From Rugosimonospora acidiphila (lineage in GTDB: Bacteria > Actinomycetota > Actinomycetes > Mycobacteriales > Micromonosporaceae): 64,000 bases of DNA. Within the stretch, counting starts at the first letter, position 1. Every line of letters starts with the position of its first letter. A model generated the notes under the pieces. It was not told the origin of the DNA. It saw only the letters and a program-made list of their open reading frames with translations, and made no database searches. Where the stretch lies: contig NZ_BAABJQ010000005.1 of the NCBI RefSeq assembly GCF_039543385.1, positions 372,001-436,000 on the forward strand, written 5' to 3'. Below are positions 42,640-51,792 of this stretch, piece after piece. The translations under genes were made by a program, and so were the position numbers.

Positions 42640-43587
42640 GGTCGCGGCCTTCATGTCCCGCTTGAGTTCGCGCGGCAGCGAGAAGGTGAGCCGCTCGTTG
42701 ACCGTGGCGACTTCCTCGACGTCCGCGAATCCGCGCTCCGCCAGCGCCGCGAGCACCTCCACGACCAGGTCCTCCGGCACGCTCGCGCCCGAGCTCAGCC
42801 CGACCGTCTCCGCCCCGGTCAGCCACTCGGGGTCGATCTCGGAGGCGTAGTCGATCAGGTATGCGGCCCGCGCGCCCGCGTCCACGGCCACCTCACGCAG
42901 CCGCACCGAGTTGGACGAATTGCGCGAGCCCACGACCAGTACGACGTCACAGGACGGCGCGATCTCCTTGATCACGTGCTGGCGGTTCTGCGTCGCGTAG
43001 CAGATGTCGTCGCTGGGCGGCGACTGCAGCAGGGGCAGCCGTTCCTTGAGCCGGGTCACCGTTTCCATGGTTTCGTCGACCGACAGCGTCGTCTGGGAGA
43101 GCCAGACCACCTTGGCCGGGTCGCGGACGGTCACGGAGTCCACGCCCTCCGGCCCGTCGACCAGGTGGATGTTCGCGGGCGCCTCGCCGGAGGTACCGAT
43201 GACCTCTTCGTGCCCTTCGTGCCCAATAAGCAGAATGTCGTAATCCTCGGCGGCGAACCGACGGGCCTCCTGGTGGACCTTGGTCACCAGCGGGCAGGTC
43301 GCGTCGATCGCCCTCAGGCCACGCTCGCGCGCCTGCTCGTACACCTCGGGGGCCACGCCGTGCGCTGAGAAGATCACCGTCGCGCCCTCGGGCACCTCGT
43401 CGTTCTCCTCGACGAAGATCGCCCCACGGGCCTCCAGGGTGGCCACCACGTGCTTGTTGTGCACGATCTGTTTGCGCACGTAGATCGGTGCGCCGTACAG
43501 CTTCAGGGCCTCTTCCACCGTCTGCACCGCACGATCCACGCCGGCACAGTAGCCACGGGGCTTGGCGAGCAGCACGCGTTTGGTCAC
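42631..43587 (-). CDS. ispH: 4-hydroxy-3-methylbut-2-enyl diphosphate reductase
   Basis: 318 residues; the last enzyme of the MEP isoprenoid pathway, reducing HMBPP to IPP and DMAPP with an Fe-S cluster. Cluster cysteines are in RGYCAGVDRAV, DATCPLVTKVH and APSCDVVLVVGS; the substrate-binding Glu is in GHEGHEEVIGT and the SSNS motif in GSRNSSNSVRL. GTG 43587 lies 7 nt after a TAGGAT box; ATG 43596 is the alternative. It is divergent from xseA, as lytB2 is near xseAB in mycobacteria. Confidence 0.95.
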   Translation of the reverse strand: MTKRVLLAKPRGYCAGVDRAVQTVEEALKLYGAPIYVRKQIVHNKHVVATLEARGAIFVEENDEVPEGATVIFSAHGVAPEVYEQARERGLRAIDATCPLVTKVHQEARRFAAEDYDILLIGHEGHEEVIGTSGEAPANIHLVDGPEGVDSVTVRDPAKVVWLSQTTLSVDETMETVTRLKERLPLLQSPPSDDICYATQNRQHVIKEIAPSCDVVLVVGSRNSSNSVRLREVAVDAGARAAYLIDYASEIDPEWLTGAETVGLSSGASVPEDLVVEVLAALAERGFADVEEVATVNERLTFSLPRELKRDMKAATGN

Positions 43588-43594
43588 GTCACCC

Positions 43595-43600
43595 ATCCTA
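43595..43600 (-). promoter_or_regulatory. -10 box (TAGGAT) for leaderless ispH
   Basis: TAGGAT on the minus strand ends 7 nt before the GTG at 43587. The same hexamer precedes ychF. Confidence 0.45.
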
Positions 43601-43678
43601 CGGGGACCCGCCCCGGCCGCCCGCCGGCCGGCCCAGGCGGCGCAGTGACCACGGCCACCCCCCGGCCCGGGGGGGTCG

Positions 43679-43684
43679 TAGGCT
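43679..43684 (+). promoter_or_regulatory. -10 box (TAGGCT) for leaderless xseA
   Basis: TAGGCT ends 7 nt before the GTG at 43692. Confidence 0.5.
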
Positions 43685-43691
43685 TCTCGGC

Positions 43692-44912
43692 GTGAGCGAG
43701 CAGGCACCCGGCAGCACCGCGGAGCAGCCCTGGCCGGTACGGGTGGTCAACCAGAAGATCGGCGCCTGGATCGGCAAGCTGGGCTGGGTGTGGGTCGACG
43801 GGCAGGTCGCGCAGATCACCCGCCGGCCGGGCGCCCAGGTGGTGTTCCTGACCCTGCGCGACCCGTCGGCCGATCTGAGCCTCACCGTGACCACCAACCG
43901 CGACGTGCTCGACGCCGGCGCGCCCAACCTGTCCGAGGGCGCCCGGGTGACTCTGCACGCGAAGCCCGAGTTCTACCCCGGCCGGGGCACGCTGTCCCTG
44001 CGTGCCGACGAGATCCGCCAGGTCGGCCTCGGCGAGCTGCTGGCCCGGATCGAGCGCGTCAAGCGGCTGCTGGCCGCCGAGGGCCTGTTCGACCCCCGCC
44101 GCAAGCGCCGCCCCCCGTTCCTGCCGGCCAAGGTCGGCCTGGTCACCGGGCGCGCCAGCGCCGCCGAACGGGACGTGCTGGCAGGCGCCCGGCGACGCTG
44201 GCCGTCGGTGCAGTTCCGCGTGATCAATGTCGCCGTACAGGGGCCGACCGCCGTACCGCAGCTGCTGGACGCGATCGAGGTGCTGGACCGTGACCCCGAT
44301 ACCGACGTGATCATCCTGGCCCGCGGCGGGGGCAGCGTCGAGGATCTGCTGCCCTTCTCCGACGAGGCGCTGTGCCGGGCGGTCTTCGCCTGCCGCACGC
44401 CGGTGATCAGCGCCATCGGTCACGAGACCGACACGCCGCTGGTGGACTTCGTGGCCGACGTCCGGGCCTCCACCCCGACCGACGCGGCCAAGCGGGTGGT
44501 CCCCGACCTCGCCGAGGAGCAGCAGCGCATCGCGCAGGCCAGGGCGCGGCTGGACCGCGCGGTACGCGGCCTGATCGACCGCGAACAGCACCGGCTCGAC
44601 GCCGTGCGCAGCCGCCCGGTGCTGGCCCGGCCCGAGGTCATGGTGGACACGAGGGCGGCCGAGGTCACCGCGCTGCGCGAACGCGCCGCCCGCTGCCTGG
44701 CGAACCGGCTGGACCGGGGGCACGACGCGCTGAGCCACACCGTCGCCCGGCTGCGCGCGCTCTCGCCGGCCGCGACCCTGCAGCGCGGGTACGCGATCGT
44801 GCAACGCCCGGCGGACGGTGCGGTGCTGCGCGAGCCGGGTGAGGTGCGGCCCGGCGACGCGCTGCGGCTGAGGCTGGCCGGCGGCGAGCTGGCCGCTACT
44901 GTGGCGGAATGA
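43692..44912 (+). CDS. xseA: exodeoxyribonuclease VII large subunit
   Basis: 406 residues. The N-terminal OB fold (WIGKLGWVWVDGQVAQITRR), the catalytic core KVGLVTGRASAAERDV with VIILARGGGSVEDLLPF and SAIGHETDTPLVDFVAD, a helical coiled-coil region, and the C-terminal LQRGYAIV motif are all present. With XseB it degrades single-stranded DNA from both ends. GTG 43692 is 7 nt behind TAGGCT. Its stop overlaps the xseB ATG by 4 nt. Confidence 0.94.
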   Translation: MSEQAPGSTAEQPWPVRVVNQKIGAWIGKLGWVWVDGQVAQITRRPGAQVVFLTLRDPSADLSLTVTTNRDVLDAGAPNLSEGARVTLHAKPEFYPGRGTLSLRADEIRQVGLGELLARIERVKRLLAAEGLFDPRRKRRPPFLPAKVGLVTGRASAAERDVLAGARRRWPSVQFRVINVAVQGPTAVPQLLDAIEVLDRDPDTDVIILARGGGSVEDLLPFSDEALCRAVFACRTPVISAIGHETDTPLVDFVADVRASTPTDAAKRVVPDLAEEQQRIAQARARLDRAVRGLIDREQHRLDAVRSRPVLARPEVMVDTRAAEVTALRERAARCLANRLDRGHDALSHTVARLRALSPAATLQRGYAIVQRPADGAVLREPGEVRPGDALRLRLAGGELAATVAE

Positions 44913-45133
44913 CCAACGACGCGCCGCCCCGGGCAAGCGCAGCCGAGCTGGGGTACGAGCAGGCTCGGGCCGAACTCGCCTCCGTCGTGGAGCGGCTGGA
45001 GACGGGCGGCATCACCCTGGAGGAGTCGCTGGCCCTGTGGGAGCGCGGCGAGCAGCTCGCCGACGTCTGCCAGCGCTGGCTGGACGGGGCGCGGGAACGC
45101 TTGTCCGCGGCCCGCGAGGAGCGCGAGTCCTGA
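44909..45133 (+). CDS. xseB: exodeoxyribonuclease VII small subunit
   Basis: 74 residues. LGYEQARAELASVVERLETG and ITLEESLALWERGEQLADVCQ are the family's helical core. Several copies bind each XseA. The ATGA overlap with xseA (44909-44912) gives coupled translation. A strong terminator follows. Confidence 0.95.
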   Translation: MTNDAPPRASAAELGYEQARAELASVVERLETGGITLEESLALWERGEQLADVCQRWLDGARERLSAAREERES

Positions 45134-45178
45134 TTCCCGTCGCGGCGGGATCGCCGCGCGCACGGATGGCCGACAGCG

Positions 45179-45211
45179 AAAGGGGCGGCGCCGGTATGGC
45201 GCCGCCCCTTT
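45179..45211. terminator. bidirectional terminator after xseAB
   Basis: A perfect 14-bp stem, AAAGGGGCGGCGCC (45179-45192) with its complement (45198-45211), and a 5-nt loop GGTAT; the T/A ends work in both directions between convergent genes. Confidence 0.88.
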
Positions 45212-45245
45212 GTCGCGTCCGTGCTTACTGCGTGAGCAGTTACGA

Positions 45246-46043
45246 CTACCGCTTGAGCAGTTGCTGGATGGCGTCGGGCGCCTCAACGACCGAGGACGCG
45301 GCCGGCTTGGTGATGTTCGCCGGCTGGCCGTAGTCCGAGAAGGCCATCTGGACGGTGAGCCCGCTCACGATGCCGCTGCCGTCAATCTTGAGGGTGCTCA
45401 ACCGGCCCTGGTCGTCGAGGACGGCGGTGAACGGCACGGCCTTGGCCTTGTCGCCGGCCGCGCTCAACGCCGCCGCGTCCAGCGCCGAGGATCCGCTGGC
45501 CTTGGTCAGGTCGATGGTGCCGCTGAGGTTGTTACCGTCCGTGCTCGTGACGTTCACGACGCCGGACAGCAGCTGGTTGACGCCCTCCTGGTCGGCGCCG
45601 GGCAGGGCCATCAGCTCACCGGCACCCAGCGATGACGTGTCGAGGTGCATCCACTTGTCGGGCGCGACGCCCAGCTGGGCGCCGAGCTGGCCGGCGTCCA
45701 CCTTGAGGTAGACGTCGGTACCCACCGTCACGTCGTCGATCTTCATCGGCGCGCCGGCCTGCACACCGCTCAGCGATATCGACGTGCTCTTGGCGGCCGG
45801 GTCGATGGCCCCGCTGCCGGACATGCCGGCCGCGGAGATCGTGTAGCGGTAGCTCTGCTGGCCGAGCTGCTTGGTCGAGGCGAGCAGGGCGGTCTTCGGG
45901 GCGTCCGATGAGGAGGAGGCCGCGGCGCCGGTGGCGTTGCCGGCCGATCCGGCGGCGGTCGTCTTCCCCGTGCTGCAGCCCGCGGCGAAGCCGAGCACCG
46001 CGAGTGCCGCGGCACCGGCGAGGGCGATACGACGCGTGTTCAA
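45246..46043 (-). CDS. LppX/LprG-like secreted lipoprotein
   Basis: 265 residues. A signal peptide (RRIALAGAAALAVLGFAAGC) ends in a lipobox, FAAGC, with Cys23 as the lipidation site. The mature part has the repeated strand pattern of the LppX_LprAFG family (VNVTSTDGNNLSGTIDLTK, KAVPFTAVLDDQGRLSTLKI), which form a lipid-binding half-barrel in mycobacteria. TTG 46043 is the start, with GGGAGG 4 nt upstream. Lipid transport to the cell surface is inferred from the family. Confidence 0.85.
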   Translation of the reverse strand: MNTRRIALAGAAALAVLGFAAGCSTGKTTAAGSAGNATGAAASSSSDAPKTALLASTKQLGQQSYRYTISAAGMSGSGAIDPAAKSTSISLSGVQAGAPMKIDDVTVGTDVYLKVDAGQLGAQLGVAPDKWMHLDTSSLGAGELMALPGADQEGVNQLLSGVVNVTSTDGNNLSGTIDLTKASGSSALDAAALSAAGDKAKAVPFTAVLDDQGRLSTLKIDGSGIVSGLTVQMAFSDYGQPANITKPAASSVVEAPDAIQQLLKR

Positions 46044-46138
46044 CTGGCCTCCCGTGTGTGAGTGTCCACACGCTCCGTATGGATCAAGGACTTGCTAATC
46101 CGGAGAGTACCCAGTCGCCGCAAAATCAATACCTTCGA

Positions 46139-46879
46139 TCAGTGCAGCGCGGCGGCCAGGGCGTGCAGGTCGGTGAAGGACGCGGTACCGCTGATGATGG
46201 TGGTCTGGCCGTCGTTGGCCAACACCAGCGCTCGGGAGTTGTTGCTGGCGATCGGGTACTGACGCCACGTCCTGCCGTCGATGACCTCCAGGTTGCCCGG
46301 CCGCGCCGAGCCACCCAACTCGTCCGCGAGCAGCGCGTTCACCGGTCGGTCGCTCTCCACCAGCTGCGCCCCGGTCTTCGCCGGCGGCACGTATGACACC
46401 CGCAGCACCCAGCCGTCGGAGACCTTGCCGAAGGTGGCGCTGATCGGTGTCCACTTGCCGGGCAGGCTGGTCGGCTCGAGGACCGGGAACGGTGCGTCGT
46501 GCTTGGCGTTCGCATACTCCTGCGCGGCGTCGACCGCGATCGGAGCGTCACCGGCGAAGAACACCCGGTACACGCCGAGCAGCACGAAGATCGGAATGAT
46601 CAGGACGGCGATGGACAGCGCCATGTCCCGCGCCGACCTACCGCCGGCGGCGGGGCGCGCCGCCGGCCGGGCCGGGGCGTCCACGGTTTCCACGTCTCCA
46701 TGGTGGCCGACGCCGCCGGACGGGCGCCACCCGGGTACCGACCCGGGCTGCCGACCGCCGTTCGGGAGCGCGACGGGCCGGCCCGCGGCGGGCGTCCGGC
46801 CGGCGTTCGGGGGGTCGCCGGAGGGCGCGAGCAGCGCCGCTGCCTGGTCGATCTGCTGACCCGAACGAGCGTTAGCCAT
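46139..46879 (-). CDS. DUF4245 membrane-anchored protein
   Basis: 246 residues. The first 85 are proline-rich and cytoplasmic, followed by one membrane helix (ALSIAVLIIPIFVLLGVYRVFF) and an extracytoplasmic domain with WTPISATFGKVSDGWVLRVSYVPP, typical of DUF4245. The family is encoded beside glpX in many actinobacteria, as here, where the two starts are divergent and 49 bp apart. Function unknown. Confidence 0.85.
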   Translation of the reverse strand: MANARSGQQIDQAAALLAPSGDPPNAGRTPAAGRPVALPNGGRQPGSVPGWRPSGGVGHHGDVETVDAPARPAARPAAGGRSARDMALSIAVLIIPIFVLLGVYRVFFAGDAPIAVDAAQEYANAKHDAPFPVLEPTSLPGKWTPISATFGKVSDGWVLRVSYVPPAKTGAQLVESDRPVNALLADELGGSARPGNLEVIDGRTWRQYPIASNNSRALVLANDGQTTIISGTASFTDLHALAAALH

Positions 46880-46928
46880 CTGGGCATGTCAGGATCAAGA
46901 GACCGCGACTATGACGAGGTGGCCGATA

Positions 46929-47954
46929 ATGACCGGACAAAATCCCCGTACTCCGCAGGAGCTCGACCGCAACCTGGCTCTCGAGCTGGTCCGGGTGACC
47001 GAGGCCGCAGCGTTGTCCGCTGGCCGGTGGGTCGGCCGGGGCGACAAGGAGGGCGGCGACGGTGCCGCCGTCGACGCGATGCGAAAGCTGATCAACTCCA
47101 TCTCGATGCGCGGCGTCGTGGTGATCGGCGAGGGCGAGAAGGACAACGCCCCGATGCTGTTCAACGGGGAGCACGTGGGCGACGGGACCGGCCCGGAGGT
47201 CGACGTCGCGGTCGACCCGATCGACGGCACCACCCTGATGAGCAAGGGCATGCCCAACGCCCTGGCGGTGCTCGCGGTCGCCGAGCGCGGCGCGATGTTC
47301 GACCCGAGCGCGGTCTTCTACATGGAGAAGCTGGCCGTCGGCCCCGACTGCGCCGATGTGATCGACATCAACGCGGGTGTCACCGAGAATCTGCGCCGGA
47401 TCGCGCAGGTCAAGAAGTCCAGCGTGTCCGATGTCACGGTGTGCATCCTGGACCGCCCCCGGCACGCCCAGCTCATCGAGGAGGTACGCGAGGCCGGAGC
47501 CCGGATCCGGTTCATCTCCGACGGTGACATCGCCGGCGCGATCAGCGCCGCCCGGGAGGGTTCGGAGACCGACGTCCTGATGGGCATCGGCGGTACCCCG
47601 GAGGGGATCACCGCCGCGTGCGCCCTGAAGTGCACCGGCGGCGCCATTCAGGCCAAGCTGTGGCCGCGCGACGACGCCGAGCGGGAAAAGGCGCTGGCCG
47701 CCGGGCACGACCTGGACCGGGTGCTCACCACCGACGATCTGGTCACCGGTGACAACTGCTTCTTCGTGGCGACCGGGGTGACCTCGGGCGACCTGCTGCG
47801 CGGAGTCCGGTACCGGTCCGGCGGGGCGTACACGCAATCGATCGTGATGCGCTCCAAGAGCGGCACGATCCGGATGATCGATTCCTACCACCGGCTGGAG
47901 AAGCTGGCGCAGTACTCGGTCGTGGACTTCGACGCGCGGGCGTACAAGGCCTGA
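46929..47954 (+). CDS. glpX: class II fructose-1,6-bisphosphatase
   Basis: 341 residues. The lithium-sensitive phosphatase metal motif VDPIDGTTLMSKGMPNA and GDKEGGDGAAVDAMR, with GIGGTPEGITAACALKC, identify GlpX. It dephosphorylates fructose 1,6-bisphosphate in gluconeogenesis and is the main FBPase of actinobacteria. ATG 46929 has GAGGTGG 7 nt upstream. Functionally it pairs with PEPCK at 57.5 kb. Confidence 0.94.
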   Translation: MTGQNPRTPQELDRNLALELVRVTEAAALSAGRWVGRGDKEGGDGAAVDAMRKLINSISMRGVVVIGEGEKDNAPMLFNGEHVGDGTGPEVDVAVDPIDGTTLMSKGMPNALAVLAVAERGAMFDPSAVFYMEKLAVGPDCADVIDINAGVTENLRRIAQVKKSSVSDVTVCILDRPRHAQLIEEVREAGARIRFISDGDIAGAISAAREGSETDVLMGIGGTPEGITAACALKCTGGAIQAKLWPRDDAEREKALAAGHDLDRVLTTDDLVTGDNCFFVATGVTSGDLLRGVRYRSGGAYTQSIVMRSKSGTIRMIDSYHRLEKLAQYSVVDFDARAYKA

Positions 47955-47995
47955 CTCCCCTCCCGCCCGGCGCCGCCCGGGCGAGGATAGGGGTG

Positions 47996-49012
47996 ATGCG
48001 CCCGCTTGGCCCCGTTTCCACCCGTCCCAGCCACCGGCCACGGGTTGGTCATCGCGTGGCCGGGTGCGGGCTGGCCGCGATCGGCGGCGCCACGCAGGCC
48101 GTGCGGTCCCGGCTCAACGGGGAATTCGGCTCCCGCCTGCACGACGGCGTCGCCACGGCCGGGGTCACCTTCGCCGTCGGGTTGGCCGTGACCGGCGGGC
48201 TGATCACCTCTCGGCCCGGCGCGCGCCGCGCCTCGGCCCGGGTGCGGGACGGCCTGCGCGGGGGCGCCCTGAGGCCCTGGCAGTGCCTGGGTGGGCTCGG
48301 CGGCGCGCTGCTCGTCTCCGCACAGAGCATCACGGTGGCGGCGCTCGGGGTGACCGTCTTCTCCGTCGCGGTGGTCGCCGGACAGACCCTGTCGAGCCTG
48401 CTCGTCGACCGGCTGGGGACGGGCCCGACACCGCCGCAGCCGCTGACCGCGCCCCGCGCCGTGGGCGCGGCCCTGGCGATCGCGGCGGTGCTCGTGGCGG
48501 CCGGCGGCCGGCTGTACGACGGCTCGGTGGTGGGCCCGACCGTCCTGTCGGCGGTGGCCGGGCTGAGCGTCGCCTGGCAGCAGGGGTTCAACGGCCGGGT
48601 CCGGGCGACCAGCGACAGTGCGCTGGCCACGACCGGGGTCAACTTCGCGATCGGCACGGCCGCGCTGATGGTGGCGGTCGCCGTGGACATCGGGGTACGG
48701 GGGCTGCCCGCCGGTACCCTGCCCAGCCAGCCCTGGCTCTACCCGCCCGGGGTCATCGGCGCGTTCTACATCGGCGTCAGCGCGATGGTGGTGCGGTACA
48801 CCGGCGTCCTGCTGCTGGGCCTGTCGCTGACGTCGGGGCAGATGGTCAGCGCGCTCATCCTCGACTCGGTGGCCCCGGAGCCGGGCAGCACCGTCGGGGC
48901 CACGCTCGTGATCGGCATCGCGCTGGCCCTGCTTGCCATCTTCATCGCCTCGTCCCGGGTTCCGCATCCGTGGCCCCGTCGCGAGCGGGCCGCCGGCGCG
49001 GCCGGCCAGTAG
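47996..49012 (+). CDS. DMT-superfamily transporter (YdcZ-like, duplicated)
   Basis: 338 residues with about ten membrane helices arranged as two similar halves. Each half has a segment of the type ATQAVRSRLNGEFGSRLHDGV / GLSVAWQQGFNGRVRATS, followed by GVNFAIGTAAL, the pattern of the DMT_YdcZ (DUF606) family. The substrate is unknown. ATG 47996 (or GTG 47993) lies in AGGATAGGGGTG. The following TetR gene may control it. Confidence 0.8.
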   Translation: MRPLGPVSTRPSHRPRVGHRVAGCGLAAIGGATQAVRSRLNGEFGSRLHDGVATAGVTFAVGLAVTGGLITSRPGARRASARVRDGLRGGALRPWQCLGGLGGALLVSAQSITVAALGVTVFSVAVVAGQTLSSLLVDRLGTGPTPPQPLTAPRAVGAALAIAAVLVAAGGRLYDGSVVGPTVLSAVAGLSVAWQQGFNGRVRATSDSALATTGVNFAIGTAALMVAVAVDIGVRGLPAGTLPSQPWLYPPGVIGAFYIGVSAMVVRYTGVLLLGLSLTSGQMVSALILDSVAPEPGSTVGATLVIGIALALLAIFIASSRVPHPWPRRERAAGAAGQ

Positions 49013-49036
49013 GGTCCGGGATCACCTGCCCTGTAA

Positions 49037-49051
49037 GAGAGCAGTGCTCTC
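49037..49051. promoter_or_regulatory. TetR-type operator, distal copy
   Basis: GAGAGCA-G-TGCTCTC, 7-bp inverted repeats around one base, identical to the copy at 49083-49097. Confidence 0.8.
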
Positions 49052-49081
49052 GCATCAGTGATGCCTCGCACCGCTCCGAGT

Positions 49082-49098
49082 CGAGAGCAGTGCTCTCG
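49082..49098. promoter_or_regulatory. TetR-type operator, proximal copy
   Basis: CGAGAGCA-G-TGCTCTCG, 8-bp arms. It lies between the expected -35 position and the -10 of the downstream regulator, which fits autorepression. Confidence 0.8.
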
Positions 49099-49101
49099 TT
49101 G

Positions 49102-49107
49102 TAGGCT
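49102..49107 (+). promoter_or_regulatory. -10 box (TAGGCT) for leaderless tetR
   Basis: TAGGCT ends 7 nt before the ATG at 49115 and 4 nt after the proximal operator. Confidence 0.55.
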
Positions 49108-49114
49108 CACGGTC

Positions 49115-49819
49115 ATGACGATCGGTGGCGAGCATCCGGCACGAGGCCTGCGGGCCAGGGTCCGCACCGAGATGGTAGAAGAAATCAAGGCGACGGCCCG
49201 TCGACACCTGGCCGCCGAGGGAGCGAACCTGTCGCTGCGCGCGGTCGCCCGCGACCTGGGCATGGTCTCCTCTGCCGTGTACCGGTATTTCCCCAGCAGG
49301 GACGCGCTGCTCACCGCGCTCGTCGCCGATGCCCATGACGCGCTCGGCCAGGCCGTCGAGCGCGCCGAGGCGGCGGTGCCGCGACGCGACCTGCGAGGGC
49401 GCTGGCTGGCCAGCTGCCACGCCGTCCGGGCCTGGGCGCTGGACCACCCCGCGGAGTACGCGCTCATCTACGGCAGCCCGGTGCCGGGCTACGCCGCGCC
49501 TGTCGACATGGTCGGTCCGGCCGGCCGCATCCCGGCGGTGCTCGCCTCCATCCTGCGCGACGCGGTCGCGGCCGGCGTGGTGCGCACCGCGGGCGAGCGG
49601 CTGCCCAAGACGCTACGCGCGGACCTGCGGCGGATGGGTGCCGATCCGCGGTTCGCGGACCTCCCCGAGCCGGTGCTGGCGCGCGGCATGACCGGGTGGA
49701 TCCAGCTGCTCGGGGCGGTCAGCTTCGAAGTCTTCGGCCGGCTCGAAGCGCTCATCGAGGACGCCGGGGCGTTCTTCGACCAGCAGTTGCGGACGATGGC
49801 CGCACAGCTCGGCCTGTGA
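49115..49819 (+). CDS. TetR/AcrR-family regulator with twin operators
   Basis: 234 residues. HTH LSLRAVARDLGMVSSAVYRYFPSRDALLTALV, then a helical C-terminal domain with RAWALDHPAEYALIYGSPVPGY, typical of the WHG / TetR_C_13-like group. Two copies of GAGAGCAGTGCTCTC lie upstream, the second inside its own promoter, so it is very likely autoregulated. The upstream DMT transporter is a candidate partner. ATG 49115 is leaderless behind TAGGCT. Confidence 0.9.
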   Translation: MTIGGEHPARGLRARVRTEMVEEIKATARRHLAAEGANLSLRAVARDLGMVSSAVYRYFPSRDALLTALVADAHDALGQAVERAEAAVPRRDLRGRWLASCHAVRAWALDHPAEYALIYGSPVPGYAAPVDMVGPAGRIPAVLASILRDAVAAGVVRTAGERLPKTLRADLRRMGADPRFADLPEPVLARGMTGWIQLLGAVSFEVFGRLEALIEDAGAFFDQQLRTMAAQLGL

Positions 49820-49850
49820 GCCCTTACCGGCGATCCCGGCGCCGCCTGGA

Positions 49851-50819
49851 TCAGCCGTTGTCCGAGGAGTGGCCCGGGAACAAATGGGCCGCGGGATCGA
49901 TGGCAACCGCGGCGTTGTTGACCGCGGTGGCCGCCTCGCCGAAGCCCACCGCGATCAGGCGCACCTTGCCCGGGTATTCGGAGATGTCGCCCGCGGCGAA
50001 CACGCGCGGCAGGTTCGTGGCCATCTTGGTGTCCACCAGGATGTGCCGCCGGTCCAGGTCGAGCCCCCACTCGGCGAGCGGGCCCAGGTCCGCGGTGAAG
50101 CCCAGCGCCGCCACCACCGTGTCGGCCGGCAGCACCCTCGGCTCCTGGCCACGCACCAGCACCTCAGCCCCGTCGATTTCACCGTCGCCGTGGATCTGGG
50201 TGACCTCGGCGTTGACGAGAATCTCCACGGGCAGGGCCTGAACCTTGGTGATCGTGCCGGCGTGCGCGCGGAACTTCTCCCGCCGGTGCACCATGGTGAC
50301 CGACTTGGCGATCGGGTGCAGGGACAACGCCCAGTCGAACGCGGAGTCGCCGCCGCCGACAATCACCACGTTGTGCCCGGCGAGGTCGTCCAGGTGCGGC
50401 ACGAAGTAGACCAGGCCGGTGCCGGTGAACGCCTCGGCCGCCGGCAGCGGGCGCGCGGTGAAGCTGCCCAGCCCGCCCGTGATCAGGACTGCTCCACATT
50501 GGAGGCTGCTGCCGTCGGACAGCGCGAGCACCGGCTTCTCGTCCTCATAGGACAGACCCTCGGCACGCACCCCGAGCATGTACTGGGGGTCGAACGGGGC
50601 CGCCTGCTCGACGAGATTGGCGACCAGATCGCGGCCACGGATGACCGGGAAGCCGGCGACGTCGTAAATCTGCTTCTCCGGGTACATCGCGGTGACCTGG
50701 CCGCCCGCCTCGGGCAGCGCATCGATCAGCGCAATCGACAGACCACGGAATCCGGCATAATACGCCGCGTAGAGCCCCGTCGGACCTGCCCCGACAATCG
50801 CCACATCGACCTGGCGCAC
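49851..50819 (-). CDS. ferredoxin-NADP(+) reductase, thioredoxin reductase-like type
   Basis: About 322 residues. FAD motif VDVAIVGAGPTGLYAAYYAG, NADPH motif NVVIVGGGDSAFDWALSL and the terminal FAD block VFAAGDISEYPGKVRLIAVGFGEA are present, while the thioredoxin reductase CxxC is absent, as in YumC-type reductases. It would exchange electrons between NADPH and ferredoxins such as FdxA. GTG 50819 gives a typical short N terminus with GGTGGTG upstream; ATG 50858 adds 13 residues and is also possible. Confidence 0.9.
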   Translation of the reverse strand: MRQVDVAIVGAGPTGLYAAYYAGFRGLSIALIDALPEAGGQVTAMYPEKQIYDVAGFPVIRGRDLVANLVEQAAPFDPQYMLGVRAEGLSYEDEKPVLALSDGSSLQCGAVLITGGLGSFTARPLPAAEAFTGTGLVYFVPHLDDLAGHNVVIVGGGDSAFDWALSLHPIAKSVTMVHRREKFRAHAGTITKVQALPVEILVNAEVTQIHGDGEIDGAEVLVRGQEPRVLPADTVVAALGFTADLGPLAEWGLDLDRRHILVDTKMATNLPRVFAAGDISEYPGKVRLIAVGFGEAATAVNNAAVAIDPAAHLFPGHSSDNG

Positions 50820-51059
50820 TCGTTCACCACCGTCCGTCCAGTCGCTGAGAGGGACCATACGGTCACCAGCCGGCTTGAGCAACAGGTTCTCAGGCTCAGA
50901 TCCCCCGTGTGGGGGGACCTGATCCGCCGGCCGTGTGATCTGAGCCTGAACCCTGGCGGGTCGGCGACCCCGGTGGCATGATCCGGCCCGGCTCACGCCT
51001 CGCGATGGCGAGCGCCAGCGCCCCGGAGGCGCCGATCCGGGTGCGGCGTGTGGGGCCGG

Positions 51060-51749
51060 TCAGTCCAGGCTGGGCAGGTCGAGGGTCGGATTGACCAACG
51101 GCTCGGGCTCCCTCGGGGTGACCGGCCGGGGCCGTCGCCGGCGGAACAGGATGGCCGCGATGACCCCGCCGATGAGGCCGAACAGGTGCGCCTGCCAGGA
51201 GACCTGCTCGTTGGTGGGCGTAATGTCCCCGAAGATCTGTGTGCCGTACAACAGGCCGATCAGCAGCCCCACGGCGATGCCCCACCAACTGCGCTCCACG
51301 ATCCCGCGCACCAGCAGGAACCCGATGTATCCCAGGATGACACCGCTGGCGCCGACCACCCGGGTGTTCGGCGACCCGATGAACCACACGCCCAGGCCGC
51401 TGACCAACGCGATCAGCACCGTCACGCCGAGGAACCGCTTGACCCCGATGGCCAGCGCGAAGGTGCCGGTCAGCAGCAACGGGACCGCGTTGGAGTAGAA
51501 GTGCGCGAAGCTCGCGTGCAGGAACGGCGCGAAGACGATGCCGTCGATGCCGTCCAGCGAGTGCGGGTGAATCCCGCCGAGCGCGTTGAGCCGGTTGCCG
51601 TCAGCGTGGTTGAGCACCTCGATCAGGAACAGCCCGACGACCACGCCGCACATGGCGACGAATGCCTTGCCGAGCGCGGCGTAGAAGGCGACCGTGCCGA
51701 AGCTGTTCGGATCCGACTCGGGGTCGGGCACCGGTGGGTTCAGGCTCAC
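51060..51749 (-). CDS. rhomboid family intramembrane serine protease
   Basis: 229 residues with six to seven membrane helices. HASFAHFYSNAVPLL supplies the conserved HxxxHxxxN, GASGVILGYIGF the catalytic serine and SWQAHLFGLIGG the catalytic histidine. It cleaves membrane protein helices; its substrate is unknown. GTG 51749 is chosen because upstream residues are low complexity. The C terminus is basic and proline-rich. Confidence 0.9.
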   Translation of the reverse strand: MSLNPPVPDPESDPNSFGTVAFYAALGKAFVAMCGVVVGLFLIEVLNHADGNRLNALGGIHPHSLDGIDGIVFAPFLHASFAHFYSNAVPLLLTGTFALAIGVKRFLGVTVLIALVSGLGVWFIGSPNTRVVGASGVILGYIGFLLVRGIVERSWWGIAVGLLIGLLYGTQIFGDITPTNEQVSWQAHLFGLIGGVIAAILFRRRRPRPVTPREPEPLVNPTLDLPSLD

Positions 51750-51792
51750 GTATCCACTGGTAGCAGACGGGGGCCAGACCCCGCCACCACCG

